Positions 8,160 through 16,106 of a stretch of 49,966 nucleotides of DNA are shown one piece after another. Both the position numbers and the translations under genes were made by a program. Under the pieces are notes generated by a model. It made no database searches and was not told the origin of the DNA. It saw only the letters and a list, made by a program, of their open reading frames with translations. Origin of the DNA: JAFGTX01 sp942492225 (GTDB lineage: Bacteria > Bacillota > Clostridia > Peptostreptococcales > Acidaminobacteraceae); assembly GCA_942492225.1 (NCBI GenBank), contig CALODS010000071.1, positions 1 to 49,966 of the forward strand, written 5' to 3'. Each line of letters opens with the position of its first letter. Within the stretch, counting starts at the first letter, position 1.

Positions 8160-8285
8160 TAAACACGATGATTAGTGATATGCCAGTCTTCGGATAGAGT
8201 GTTGCGCTAGGATTTACATAGGTGTTTGATTTATAGAGAATGGTTTATGAACAAGGCACGATCGCGAATTGCAAGAACGACACAG
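8158..8285 (+). repeat. attC-like site 7 (right box lost; array boundary)
   Basis: AATAAAC, arm ACGATGATTAGTGATATGCC, centre GGATTTACATAGGTG, right arm CACGATCGCGAATT. The right end then departs from the family: GCAAGAACGACACAG replaces the usual CACGGAAACGTTATGCG. There is thus no GTTRRRY box. No further copy follows, so this is the last element of the array. Confidence 0.75.
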
Positions 8286-8337
8286 GAAAAAAATTCAACC
8301 ATAATATAATCAAAGCACTTAAATTGGAGATGACAAT

Positions 8338-9273
8338 ATGCCTTTATTTAAGAAAGAGAATCAAAAACTAAAATTGGTTAAGAAGCAAAAGTTCATAAAT
8401 GAAAAAGAACTTCAGAATTTAGTTGAGGATAATTTAGAAATAATTTTTAATAGTACTTTAATCAAATCAGAGTTCTATACCGGTTCTGTTCATTCTGGAC
8501 GTATCGATACATTAGCAATATCAGAGGATAATAATCCTGTAATTATTGAATACAAGGTAGTTGAATCCTCTCGGCTATTAAACCAATGTTTATATTATCT
8601 AGCTTGGTTAAAGGATCATAAAGGTGATTTCCAAGTTGCGGCTGAAAATGCATGTGGTAAGAAGATAAAGGTTGATTGGTCGTCAATTAGAGTTATTTGC
8701 ATAGCACCAGGATATAAGAAGTACGACCTACATGCTGTCAAAGTAATGGGGGTTCCTGAAATTGAATTATGGCAATATAAGTATTTTGAAAATTCTTTGT
8801 TTGAATTAGAAGAGATACATGGAAACAGCTTGAGTCGAGAACTAAGTTCTACAAGTGATAATGTAAATCATGAAGTTAATAATATTGAATATGATTCAGA
8901 AAGTCCTGCAGCTATAGAATATAGTGTTGATGATCATCTTAGAAAATCTAATAATACACTTATTGAGTTGTTTTATTATTTACAGGAAATGATAGTCAAT
9001 TTAGACAGCTCCATAGAAGAAGCACCTAAGAAGAACTATATTGCATACAAATTATCACAAAACTTTGCATGTGTTGAGGTTCACAAAAATGAAATTTTGA
9101 TATTCCTGAAAGTTGATCCAGGAGAAGTTGAAAATATGCCAGAGAATGCGAGAAGCGTAAAGACTATTGGACATTTTGGAACAGGAGATTTAGAAGTTAG
9201 AGTTAGAACAATATCTGAAATAGACAATATAATGAATTTAATAGAATGGTCATATAGAAATATTAATGGCTAA
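8338..9273 (+). CDS. PD-(D/E)XK-type nuclease with C-terminal DUF5655 domain
   Basis: 311 residues, ATG after TTGGAGATGACAAT. Residues ~20-125 look like a NucS/DUF91-type restriction-endonuclease-like fold. SGRIDTLAI (Asp near residue 58) followed by PVIIEYKVVES (E-x-K near 75-77) matches the D…(D/E)XK active site, and LLNQCLYYLAWL follows as the usual helix. Residues ~205-305 (LIELFYYLQEMI … YKLSQNFACVEVHKNEILIFLKV … HFGTGDLEVRV) match DUF5655, often fused to such nucleases. It follows the last, degenerate attC-like site and has none behind it. It could therefore be a stranded cassette or plain flanking DNA. A DNA repair or defence role is plausible. Confidence 0.7.
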   Translation: MPLFKKENQKLKLVKKQKFINEKELQNLVEDNLEIIFNSTLIKSEFYTGSVHSGRIDTLAISEDNNPVIIEYKVVESSRLLNQCLYYLAWLKDHKGDFQVAAENACGKKIKVDWSSIRVICIAPGYKKYDLHAVKVMGVPEIELWQYKYFENSLFELEEIHGNSLSRELSSTSDNVNHEVNNIEYDSESPAAIEYSVDDHLRKSNNTLIELFYYLQEMIVNLDSSIEEAPKKNYIAYKLSQNFACVEVHKNEILIFLKVDPGEVENMPENARSVKTIGHFGTGDLEVRVRTISEIDNIMNLIEWSYRNING

Positions 9274-9359
9274 GTGTAACCTATCCAATTCTTTAATTAG
9301 ATGTATATGTAATATTTTATAAACTCAGTAGTTGTAGGAAATATATAAGGGGGGGAATC

Positions 9360-9830
9360 ATGAATTTACAAAGAGACGGTACTAGTAAAAACAAAGTGAT
9401 TGGACTATTCATTTTTTTCAGTGTACTATTCCTGTCAACTATAAATCGTAAGAAAAGAATATTCATAAGCTTTGCTATCGAGGATAAAACCATAAGAGAT
9501 TTATTAGTCGGACAAACCTTAAATAGCAAGTCACCATTTAATTTTGTAGATAAATCAGTATATGATCCATGGGAAAAAGCATGGAAGACTAACTGTAGAA
9601 GTGAACTCCAAGATTGTGATGGAGTTATTGCGTTAATCAGTAAAAATACAGTAAAAGCTGATGGTCAATTATGGGAAATAAAGTGTGCGAAAGAGGAACA
9701 AATTCCCCTTTTAGCAATACATGCTTATAAAGATAAGAAAAAACAAATTAAATTTATACCAAATAATGAGGAAACAATAGTCAAAAAGTGGGATTGGAAG
9801 GACATATCCAATTTTATCAGTAATGTATAG
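9360..9830 (+). CDS. TIR-like domain protein (ThsB-like, PF08937 type) with N-terminal membrane segment
   Basis: 156 residues from an ATG after a G-rich Shine-Dalgarno (AAGGGGGG). Residues ~13-28 are hydrophobic (VIGLFIFFSVLFLSTI) and would anchor the protein. The rest is a TIR-like fold: RIFISFAIED at the first strand, CDGVIALIS, and GQLWEIKC with the candidate catalytic Glu at 106, followed by LLAIHAYKDKK. In Thoeris, ThsB proteins of this type use NAD+ to make a cyclic ADP-ribose signal after phage infection. It lies 63 bases upstream of a close homologue and then of a caspase-like gene, so all are probably co-transcribed. The membrane anchor distinguishes it from its neighbour. Confidence 0.7.
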   Translation: MNLQRDGTSKNKVIGLFIFFSVLFLSTINRKKRIFISFAIEDKTIRDLLVGQTLNSKSPFNFVDKSVYDPWEKAWKTNCRSELQDCDGVIALISKNTVKADGQLWEIKCAKEEQIPLLAIHAYKDKKKQIKFIPNNEETIVKKWDWKDISNFISNV

Positions 9831-9893
9831 GAACTAAATTTAATTGATGATTATTATAGGGCAGTAGTATTTAAATTATGAAAGGATGGTTTT

Positions 9894-10277
9894 ATGAGTA
9901 AAAAAAGACTTTTTATCAGTTTTGCAATAGAAGATTCTAATCTTAGAGATCTTCTTGTAGGGCAAGCAAAAAATGAGAAATCAACATTTGAATTTGTCGA
10001 CATGTCAGTAAAGGAACCATGGGATTCTGAATGGAAGAAAAAATGTAGAACAAAAATAAAGGGCTGCGACGGAATGATTGTGATTGTAACAAAGAATACA
10101 AAAGATGCAGATGGTCAATTATGGGAAGTTAAATGTTCTAAAGATGAAAGTATACCAGTAAAAGGTATTTGGGGAAACAAGGATGATAAGCCATCTACAC
10201 TTCCAGATGAATTGAAAAGTGTAACGGTGGTAAATTGGACTTGGGATAATATTAAGAATTTTCTAGATTCTTTATAG
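9894..10277 (+). CDS. TIR-like domain protein (ThsB-like), cytosolic
   Basis: 127 residues, ATG after GAAAGGATGG. It is clearly homologous to the preceding protein: RLFISFAIED, NLRDLLVGQ, FEFVDMSVKEPW, CDGMIVIVTKNT and DGQLWEVKCS with Glu 78 as the likely catalytic residue. It has no membrane segment. The stop codon is followed by the caspase-like gene within about 15 bases. The pair of TIR-like paralogues may sense different phage triggers, as in Thoeris operons with several thsB genes. The specific signal molecule cannot be read from the sequence. Confidence 0.75.
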   Translation: MSKKRLFISFAIEDSNLRDLLVGQAKNEKSTFEFVDMSVKEPWDSEWKKKCRTKIKGCDGMIVIVTKNTKDADGQLWEVKCSKDESIPVKGIWGNKDDKPSTLPDELKSVTVVNWTWDNIKNFLDSL

Positions 10278-10291
10278 TGTGGAGTGATAGT

Positions 10292-11242
10292 ATGAAAAAA
10301 GCACTGGTAATTGGAATAGATGAATATGCAGGTACAACTCATTTGAAAGGTTGTGTCAATGATGCAGGTGCAGTGGCTAACACAATCGAAACTAATAGTG
10401 ATGGTTCTCCAAATTTTGCTGTAAAACTTATGACTTCCTCAGATGGCGAAATAATGAGAGTAAATGTCATGAAAGCGGTTGAGGAGCTTTTTTCTGGGAC
10501 TTGTGAGATAGCACTATTTTATTTTTCTGGTCATGGTATTGTTAATAGCTCTGGCGGCTATATTGTTACTTATGACTCATCGACTCACGATCCAGGTATA
10601 TCTTTGGATTACATATTAGGTCTTGCAAATAATTCTAAAATTGAAAATAGAATTGTTATTTTGGATAGTTGTCACTCAGGTAGTTTTGGTACTACGGCAA
10701 TTGATGATGGAAAGATAACTCATTTGTCAGAGGGCGTGACTGTTCTTACATCAAGTCATGGTGACGAAAAGTCTAAAGAAGGTATAGGAAGTGGTGTATT
10801 TACTAATTTGCTAGTAGATGCATTAAAGGGAGGGGCAGCTGATCTAAGGGGGTATATTACACCTGGTAGTATATATTCTTATATAGATCAAGCACTTGGA
10901 CCTTGGGATCAACGACCAGTTTTCAAGACAAATATAACAAGATTCATTTCCCTGCGTGATATTGATCCTCCTGTACCCTTATCAACCTTAAGAGAAATAA
11001 TAAGTATATTTGAATCACCTCAAGATCAAATTAAACTTGATTCCACTTTCGAGTTTACACAAGAAGATGCAATTGAGGAAAATGTAAAAATATTTAAGAT
11101 TCTTCAAAAATTTGCAGGTGTAGGATTAGTTGTTCCAGTAGGTGAAGAATATATGTATTTTGCTGCAATAAACTCAAAGTCCTGTAGACTCACAGCTTTA
11201 GGTTATCAGTATTGGAGATTAGTTAAAGAAAAGCGTATATAA
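10292..11242 (+). CDS. Caspase-like (peptidase C14) protease, probable Thoeris effector
   Basis: About 316 residues from the ATG at 10292 (GGAGTG upstream); a GTG at 10277 is less likely. Residues 1-220 form a C14 caspase fold. KKALVIGIDEY opens the first strand, YFSGHG gives catalytic His 81, and VILDSCHSG gives catalytic Cys 127. GSGVFTNLLVDALKG follows. Residues ~225-316 are a separate domain (PLSTLREIISIF … FKILQKFAGVGLVV … CRLTALGYQYW) with a winged-helix look; it could bind the TIR-made signal or control activation. A TIR protein that makes N7-cADPR to activate a caspase-like protease has been described as type IV Thoeris, and this locus fits that layout. The link is by architecture only. 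Confidence 0.75.
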   Translation: MKKALVIGIDEYAGTTHLKGCVNDAGAVANTIETNSDGSPNFAVKLMTSSDGEIMRVNVMKAVEELFSGTCEIALFYFSGHGIVNSSGGYIVTYDSSTHDPGISLDYILGLANNSKIENRIVILDSCHSGSFGTTAIDDGKITHLSEGVTVLTSSHGDEKSKEGIGSGVFTNLLVDALKGGAADLRGYITPGSIYSYIDQALGPWDQRPVFKTNITRFISLRDIDPPVPLSTLREIISIFESPQDQIKLDSTFEFTQEDAIEENVKIFKILQKFAGVGLVVPVGEEYMYFAAINSKSCRLTALGYQYWRLVKEKRI

Positions 11243-11286
11243 ATTACTGCCCTGTAATTTTTATAGAAGAAATGAGAGGTGCTTAT

Positions 11287-11796
11287 TTGAGGAAAGTAAT
11301 TGATTGTTTGGAACATGGTATTCATGAAATTAGTGATGAACAACTTGTTGAATCACAGCATGAAGGTGCGTGTCCAATATGCAATAATAAATATTCTATT
11401 GAAGAATATAATTCAAATGATTTTACGGAAAGAGAGAATAAAATAATCAGTACAATGGCAGAACTTGCTGGAAGCAGTTTGGATCGAATTGATTTATCTT
11501 GTAGAGAAATGATAAAAATAAACATATCTGTTTTAACTATTTTTATTACAATATCAAAATACTTTATAATTAGTAATAGTTTAATGTGGATACCAATTTT
11601 TTCACTTATTGTGGGCTTAGTTGCATTTATTTATACACTTCAACCAGATAAAGTAAAAGTAACTATTGGTGCTAAATCTTCAATCTTAAAATACGAAGAA
11701 TTAGTTAAAGATAAAAGTAAATCGATGACAGTGGGTTATTTTTTTAGTTTTACTGGTATTTTATTTTATGCGTTACAAATTATATATTCAATTTAG
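11287..11796 (+). CDS. Membrane protein with N-terminal CxxC, companion of the TIR-caspase operon
   Basis: About 169 residues. The TTG at 11287, six bases after GAGAGGTG, fits the ribosome binding site better than the ATG at 11272. The cytosolic N-terminus holds one CPIC pair (Cys 29 and 32), too few for a full zinc ribbon in a monomer. Three hydrophobic segments follow, at about residues 83-99, 103-120 and 150-168, with a charged loop (KVKVTIGAKSSILKYEELVKDKSK) between the second and third. I do not recognise the family. Its position 44 bases after the caspase gene suggests co-transcription. It could be a membrane target or second effector. Confidence 0.5.
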   Translation: MRKVIDCLEHGIHEISDEQLVESQHEGACPICNNKYSIEEYNSNDFTERENKIISTMAELAGSSLDRIDLSCREMIKINISVLTIFITISKYFIISNSLMWIPIFSLIVGLVAFIYTLQPDKVKVTIGAKSSILKYEELVKDKSKSMTVGYFFSFTGILFYALQIIYSI

Positions 11797-11805
11797 AGGT
11801 GTGCT

Positions 11806-11985
11806 ATGAAAAAAAAAGGTATAATTATGTGTCCGGATCACGGCTCACAGACAGTAATTGTTGATTGTGAACCTACAGTTGAAATGAGACATATGTCAGC
11901 ATCTAGTTTTGATTTATCACCAAGTGAACATACTGGATTATGTAAAAAATGTAAAAAGAGACTTACAGTCTACTTTAAAGATTAA
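11806..11985 (+). CDS. Small zinc-ribbon-like protein
   Basis: 59 residues, ATG preceded by AGAGGTGTGCT, nine bases after the previous stop. It begins MKKKGIIMCPDHG and has a second pair CKKC near residues 46-49, so the cysteines and a histidine could form a small zinc site. Basic C-terminus. It is the last gene before a strong terminator, so it probably ends the operon that starts with the TIR-like genes. Function unknown. Confidence 0.55.
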   Translation: MKKKGIIMCPDHGSQTVIVDCEPTVEMRHMSASSFDLSPSEHTGLCKKCKKRLTVYFKD

Positions 11986-12042
11986 GAATCAATTAGTAAT
12001 TAAGTGATAAAGATATACGATAATTAAACCTAATAAACAAGA

Positions 12043-12069
12043 AAGCCGCGCTAACCTGCGGCTTTTTTT
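12043..12069 (+). terminator. Rho-independent terminator after the TIR-caspase operon
   Basis: Stem AAGCCGC paired with GCGGCTT, loop GCTAACCT, then a T-run. It ends the operon 9360-11985 and separates it from the type I restriction-modification operon. Confidence 0.85.
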
Positions 12070-12274
12070 ATGCCCAAAACAACAAACTATATATACACTA
12101 AAAACATATAATAAATTATATACCAAATAACTGCAATTATAAGACCCTTGTGATAAAATGGAAACTGTAGTTACAACGAGCAAACAAGGTCGTTGAAGAC
12201 GTAAAAATCAAAAACGACATTATCATTATATTAGTTTCAAAATACTTTTAATCAGACCAATACGGAGGTACATT

Positions 12275-12901
12275 ATGATTACATCTGAAGAAATAAAAAG
12301 TCGATTGTGGGACGGCGCTAATGAGCTAAGGGGCTCAATGGACGCAAGTCGTTATAAAGATTACATGCTAGGACTTATGTTTTATAAGTTCTTGAGTGAC
12401 AAAACATTAGAAACTTTTCGAGAAACAGCAGGTTTTGAAAAATCAACTGAAAAGGAACTTATTGAAGAATATATAAATGCTAAAAGCAAACACGGTGAAG
12501 CACTTGAAAAGATGATTCAAGATGTTCTCGGATACTTTGTATCACCTGAATACTTATACCAGGTATGGCTGAAAGATATTAGTGACGGAAACTTTGAAGT
12601 CCAAAAGGTAACTGATAGTTTAAATAGCTTTGAAAGATCAATAGTAAGTTCAGATGAAGTTGATGATTTCAAAGGACTTTTTTCAAGTTCGACTTTGGAT
12701 TTAACTGATACAGCTTTAGGTAGCAACTTAAATGAACGAAGTAAAAATATTAAAGCACTAATACTGCTATTTGCAGACCTTAACATGGTTGCATTGCAAA
12801 AAGGTGATGTTCTTGGAGATGCGTATGAATATTTGATTGGTACAATTTGCAATGGAATCATGGAAAGAAGGCAGGAGAGTTCTACACACCACATCAAGTG
12901 A
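12275..12901 (+). CDS. hsdM: Type I restriction-modification methylase HsdM, N-terminal part (frame broken)
   Basis: 208 residues from an ATG with CGGAGG. It is the N-terminal helical domain of HsdM: IKSRLWDGANELRGSMDASRYKDYMLGLMFYKFLSD. The true protein is continuous with the next open frame. The family motif LIGQFAxESGKKAGEFYTP is interrupted: at 12837-12870 the codons fit LIG-QFAMES-GKKAGEF only if one A after GGT and one T in ATCATGG are removed. The last ~17 residues of this frame (TICNGIMERRQ…) are therefore out of frame. As read, the methylase cannot be made as one chain. Sequencing error, true inactivation or a split protein are alternatives. Confidence 0.8.
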   Translation: MITSEEIKSRLWDGANELRGSMDASRYKDYMLGLMFYKFLSDKTLETFRETAGFEKSTEKELIEEYINAKSKHGEALEKMIQDVLGYFVSPEYLYQVWLKDISDGNFEVQKVTDSLNSFERSIVSSDEVDDFKGLFSSSTLDLTDTALGSNLNERSKNIKALILLFADLNMVALQKGDVLGDAYEYLIGTICNGIMERRQESSTHHIK

Positions 12902-14853
12902 GTGAAGTTATGGCTCAAATAGTTGCTAAATCATCTGATATTAAATCAATTTATGATCCAACTGTTGGATCTGGTTCATTGCTATTAACTGTAAAGAAAC
13001 ATTTAAGTAAAGATAAACAAAAAGAATTGTCTTATTATGGACAAGAAAAAAATACAGCAACATATAACTTAACAAGGATGAATCTATTGTTACATGGTGT
13101 AAGACCTGAAAAAATGTCAATTAAAAATGGTGATACATTAGGCAATGATTGGCCAGAAGATCCTGAAAATCCTAATGAAGGAGTGCAGTTTGATGCTGTT
13201 GTTATGAATCCACCATATTCAGCGAAGAATTGGAATAAGGCAGGATTAAAAGTCAGTGACCCAAGATTTGAAATTGGTGGCGCTTTACCACCAGATTCAA
13301 AAGGTGATTATGCGTTTTTACTACATGGTTTATATCATTTAGGTACAAAAGGTACAATGGGAATTGTTTTACCTCATGGTGTGTTGTTTAGAGGTGGGTC
13401 AGAAGGGGAAATTAGAAAAAAATTAATTGAGAAGAATCAAATAGATGCTGTTATCGGCCTCCCTAGCAATTTATTCTCTAATACTGGGATACCTGTTGCA
13501 ATTATTATCCTAAAGAAAAATCGTAATATAACAGATCCTATACTTATGATAGATGCATCAAATAACTTTATAAAAGTTGGAAATCAAAATGCATTACAGG
13601 AAAAGGATATTGCTAAAATAGTAGATGCTTACATTACAAAAGAAGATATTGTAGGCTTTAGTCACCTTGCTTCTCGTAAAGAAATAATCGAAAACGAATA
13701 TAATATGAATATACCAAGATATGTACAATCACTGGAGGAAGATATACCTCATGATGTTGATGCACATTTATTTGGTGGTATTCCACAAGAAAATATAAAT
13801 GAATTAAAGATACTGAATGTCCTCGTACCAGAAGTATTAGAAGGAAATACAGAAGAAATACGACCTGGATACGTAAATCTTCAGAGATCAATTAAAGATA
13901 TTACGGATATAGTGTTGAAACATGAACGAATAGCATCAATATCTAAGGACTTAGAAGTTGAAATTACTGAATACATCTCTAGATTTTGGGATGAGTTAAA
14001 AACTATAACAGCAGCATCAAACTTAATAGAATTAGAAGACCGAATGCTTATGGAGATAAAACAGATTTTATCTAAATTTGATCACATCGATATATATGCT
14101 GGCTATCAAATAATTGCAGAAATATGGAAAAATGCATTGACTCATGATACCGAACTAATTGCAAATGAAGGATTTTATGATGCTGGGCGTATGAGAGAAG
14201 AAAATATGGTTACAAAAGGATCTGGTAAAAGCAAGCGTGAAGAACAAGATGGTTGGAATGGCAGAATAATACCTAATCAATTAATTGCCAAGTTCCTTTA
14301 TGCAGAAGAGCAGAAAGAACTTGATAATAAACGTAATAAAATTCAAGAAATAGAAATGGAACTTACAGAATTAGTAGAAACGGCGAAAGTAGAAGACAGC
14401 GAAGAAAATGAGGCATTAGTAGAAATTATAAAAAAGAACAAAGAGGATGAATTAGGTGATTCATTTGACAAGAAGACATTAAAAGTAGAGTTGAAAAATG
14501 CAGATAAAGCGTCAGATAAATACAAATTATTAAAAAAGGTAGATTCTTTGATTACAGATAGTACAACACTGTCAAAAGAATTAAGAAGTGAAGAGAAAGA
14601 GTTGCGAGATGCAATAGAAGAAAGAATATTAGTTCTAACGGATGAAGAAATAGATAGCTTGCTACATCATAAATGGTTTGGAGAAACGGTCAATGATATT
14701 GTAAATTTAATACATGTGTCGGTTAAAAGTGAGTTAAATATTCTACAGAAATTAGAGAATCGCTATTCTAATACATTAGATCAGATTGATGAAGAAATTG
14801 AAAGTTTATTGCTTGATTTTGAAGTGTTAAAAAAAGATTTGGTGGTGGGATAA
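12847..14853 (+). CDS. hsdM: Type I restriction-modification methylase HsdM, catalytic and C-terminal part
   Basis: 668-residue open frame with only a TTG available as start, which lies inside the preceding frame; it is really the continuation of hsdM. KKAGEFYTPHQVSEVMA begins the catalytic domain, DPTVGSGSLL is the SAM-binding motif I, and NPPYS (about residue 121) is the N6-adenine catalytic motif. SKGDYAFLLHGLYHL and GIPVAIIILKK follow. Residues ~390-668 are an unusually long helical C-terminal region, probably coiled coil, including KRNKIQEIEMELTEL. With the 5' part the protein would be about 850 residues, at the long end for HsdM. It overlaps hsdS by one base (TAATG), indicating translational coupling. 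Confidence 0.85.
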   Translation: MQWNHGKKAGEFYTPHQVSEVMAQIVAKSSDIKSIYDPTVGSGSLLLTVKKHLSKDKQKELSYYGQEKNTATYNLTRMNLLLHGVRPEKMSIKNGDTLGNDWPEDPENPNEGVQFDAVVMNPPYSAKNWNKAGLKVSDPRFEIGGALPPDSKGDYAFLLHGLYHLGTKGTMGIVLPHGVLFRGGSEGEIRKKLIEKNQIDAVIGLPSNLFSNTGIPVAIIILKKNRNITDPILMIDASNNFIKVGNQNALQEKDIAKIVDAYITKEDIVGFSHLASRKEIIENEYNMNIPRYVQSLEEDIPHDVDAHLFGGIPQENINELKILNVLVPEVLEGNTEEIRPGYVNLQRSIKDITDIVLKHERIASISKDLEVEITEYISRFWDELKTITAASNLIELEDRMLMEIKQILSKFDHIDIYAGYQIIAEIWKNALTHDTELIANEGFYDAGRMREENMVTKGSGKSKREEQDGWNGRIIPNQLIAKFLYAEEQKELDNKRNKIQEIEMELTELVETAKVEDSEENEALVEIIKKNKEDELGDSFDKKTLKVELKNADKASDKYKLLKKVDSLITDSTTLSKELRSEEKELRDAIEERILVLTDEEIDSLLHHKWFGETVNDIVNLIHVSVKSELNILQKLENRYSNTLDQIDEEIESLLLDFEVLKKDLVVG

Positions 14854-16088
14854 TGGCTGAATCAAAAAAAATAATACCTAAGAGACGGTTTAAGAAATTT
14901 CAAAATGTTGAAGATTGGGAACAACGTGAGTTAGGAGAATACGGTCATTTCTACTATGGAAAGAGTGCTCCAAAATGGTCGGTAACTGAAGATGCTACTA
15001 CACCATGTGTAAGATATGGTGAGTTGTATTCTAAGTATAATGAGAAAATCGATAGCATATTATCTTATACAAATATTCCTAAAGATAATCTGAAATTTAG
15101 TAGTGGAAATGAAGTTCTTGTACCCCGTGTTGGCGAAGACCCTTTAGACTTTGCAAATTGCGCATGGCTGAGTGTTCCTAATGTTGCGATAGGTGAGATG
15201 ATTTCAGTCTATAATACTGAACAAAATCCACTGTTTACGGCTTATATGTTTAATGGGAAATTGAAGTATGAGTTTGCAAAAAGAGTTGAAGGAGGGAACG
15301 TCTCAAATCTATATTATTCTTACTTAGAAGACATAATGATTTCATACCCATGTATTGAAGAACAAAAGAAGATTGCAGACTTATTTGACAGCCTAGAAAA
15401 CCTTATCACGCTTCACCAGTGTAAGTTAGACAAATTAAAAGCTATGAAAAAATCATATCTCTATGAAATGTTTCCTGCTGAAAGTGAAAGTAGACCAAAA
15501 CGTAGATTTAAAGAATTTACCGATGATTGGAAACAATGTAAATTAACTGATTCTGCTACTTTATTTGGAGGATTAACATATTCACCAAGTAATATTGTGA
15601 AGGATAATGGTACTTTAGTACTTAGATCATCAAATGTTAAAAATGGAGAAGTTGTTGATGCTGACAATGTATATGTTAATTCTGAAGTCGTTAATGTAGA
15701 AAATGTTCAGATTGGAGATATTATTGTTGTAGTACGAAACGGATCTCGATCGTTAATCGGAAAGCATGGGCAAATTAAGGACACTTGCGATAATACTGTT
15801 ATTGGGGCCTTTATGTCTGGTCTAAGGTCAGATCATCCAGAGTTTATTAATGCTCTTCTAGACACCAGATTGTTCAAAACAGAAATAGACAAGAGTTTAG
15901 GTGCTACAATAAATCAGATTACGAATGGTATGTTTCATCAAATGATTTTTCTGATGCCAGATGAGAAAGAGCAAGATATGATTGGTGATTTTTTTAGTAA
16001 CATTGACAACCTAATAACCCTCCACCAACAAAAACTAAACAAACTACAAAACCTAAAAAAAGCATACCTAAACGAAATGTTTGTATAA
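14853..16088 (+). CDS. hsdS: Type I restriction-modification specificity subunit HsdS
   Basis: 411 residues, ATG overlapping the hsdM stop. Two target-recognition domains (about residues 20-165 and 225-375) are each followed by a conserved helix. These are related: LFDSLENLITLHQCKLDKLKAMKKSYLYEMF and FFSNIDNLITLHQQKLNKLQNLKKAYLNEMF match closely. The internal repeat PKRRFKxF also occurs twice. Together they give a bipartite recognition sequence. Length is normal and the frame is intact. If hsdM is truly dead, this subunit has no active partner. The near-identical repeat arms could permit recombination that swaps recognition domains. Confidence 0.9.
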   Translation: MAESKKIIPKRRFKKFQNVEDWEQRELGEYGHFYYGKSAPKWSVTEDATTPCVRYGELYSKYNEKIDSILSYTNIPKDNLKFSSGNEVLVPRVGEDPLDFANCAWLSVPNVAIGEMISVYNTEQNPLFTAYMFNGKLKYEFAKRVEGGNVSNLYYSYLEDIMISYPCIEEQKKIADLFDSLENLITLHQCKLDKLKAMKKSYLYEMFPAESESRPKRRFKEFTDDWKQCKLTDSATLFGGLTYSPSNIVKDNGTLVLRSSNVKNGEVVDADNVYVNSEVVNVENVQIGDIIVVVRNGSRSLIGKHGQIKDTCDNTVIGAFMSGLRSDHPEFINALLDTRLFKTEIDKSLGATINQITNGMFHQMIFLMPDEKEQDMIGDFFSNIDNLITLHQQKLNKLQNLKKAYLNEMFV

Positions 16089-16106
16089 GAAAGGGGCCGG
16101 AGTATA

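Larger units (their letters stand above)
1..8285 (+). mobile_element. Integron-like gene cassette array without a visible integrase (CALIN-type)
   Basis: Seven copies of a ~130 bp element separate short, same-strand genes that start a few tens of bases after each copy and have no promoter or terminator of their own. Each element has L-box-like arms (TGATTAGCGA on the left, TCGCGAATCA on the right) that are nearly complementary, and an outer GTTRRRY-like box. In three units the unit start is complementary to the left end of the unit's own element (GTTATACGAA with TTCGTATAAC; TTAGCTG with CAGCTAA; TTAGGTG with CATCTAA). That is expected only if the units once circularised as cassettes. The array continues to the left of the window, because the first element's left box has no partner inside it. 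The integrase is not in the window. The repeat is seen directly; the integron interpretation is inference from attC architecture. Confidence 0.8.

Noticed and set aside
1608..8285. Regularly spaced repeats as a CRISPR array
   Set aside because: The repeats are ~130 bp and 0.3-1.8 kb apart with whole genes between them. CRISPR repeats are ~25-40 bp with ~30-40 bp spacers, and no cas gene is present.
14853..16088. Inverted or duplicated hsdS genes as a shufflon
   Set aside because: Only one hsdS with two internal recognition domains is present, with no second hsdS or invertase next to it.
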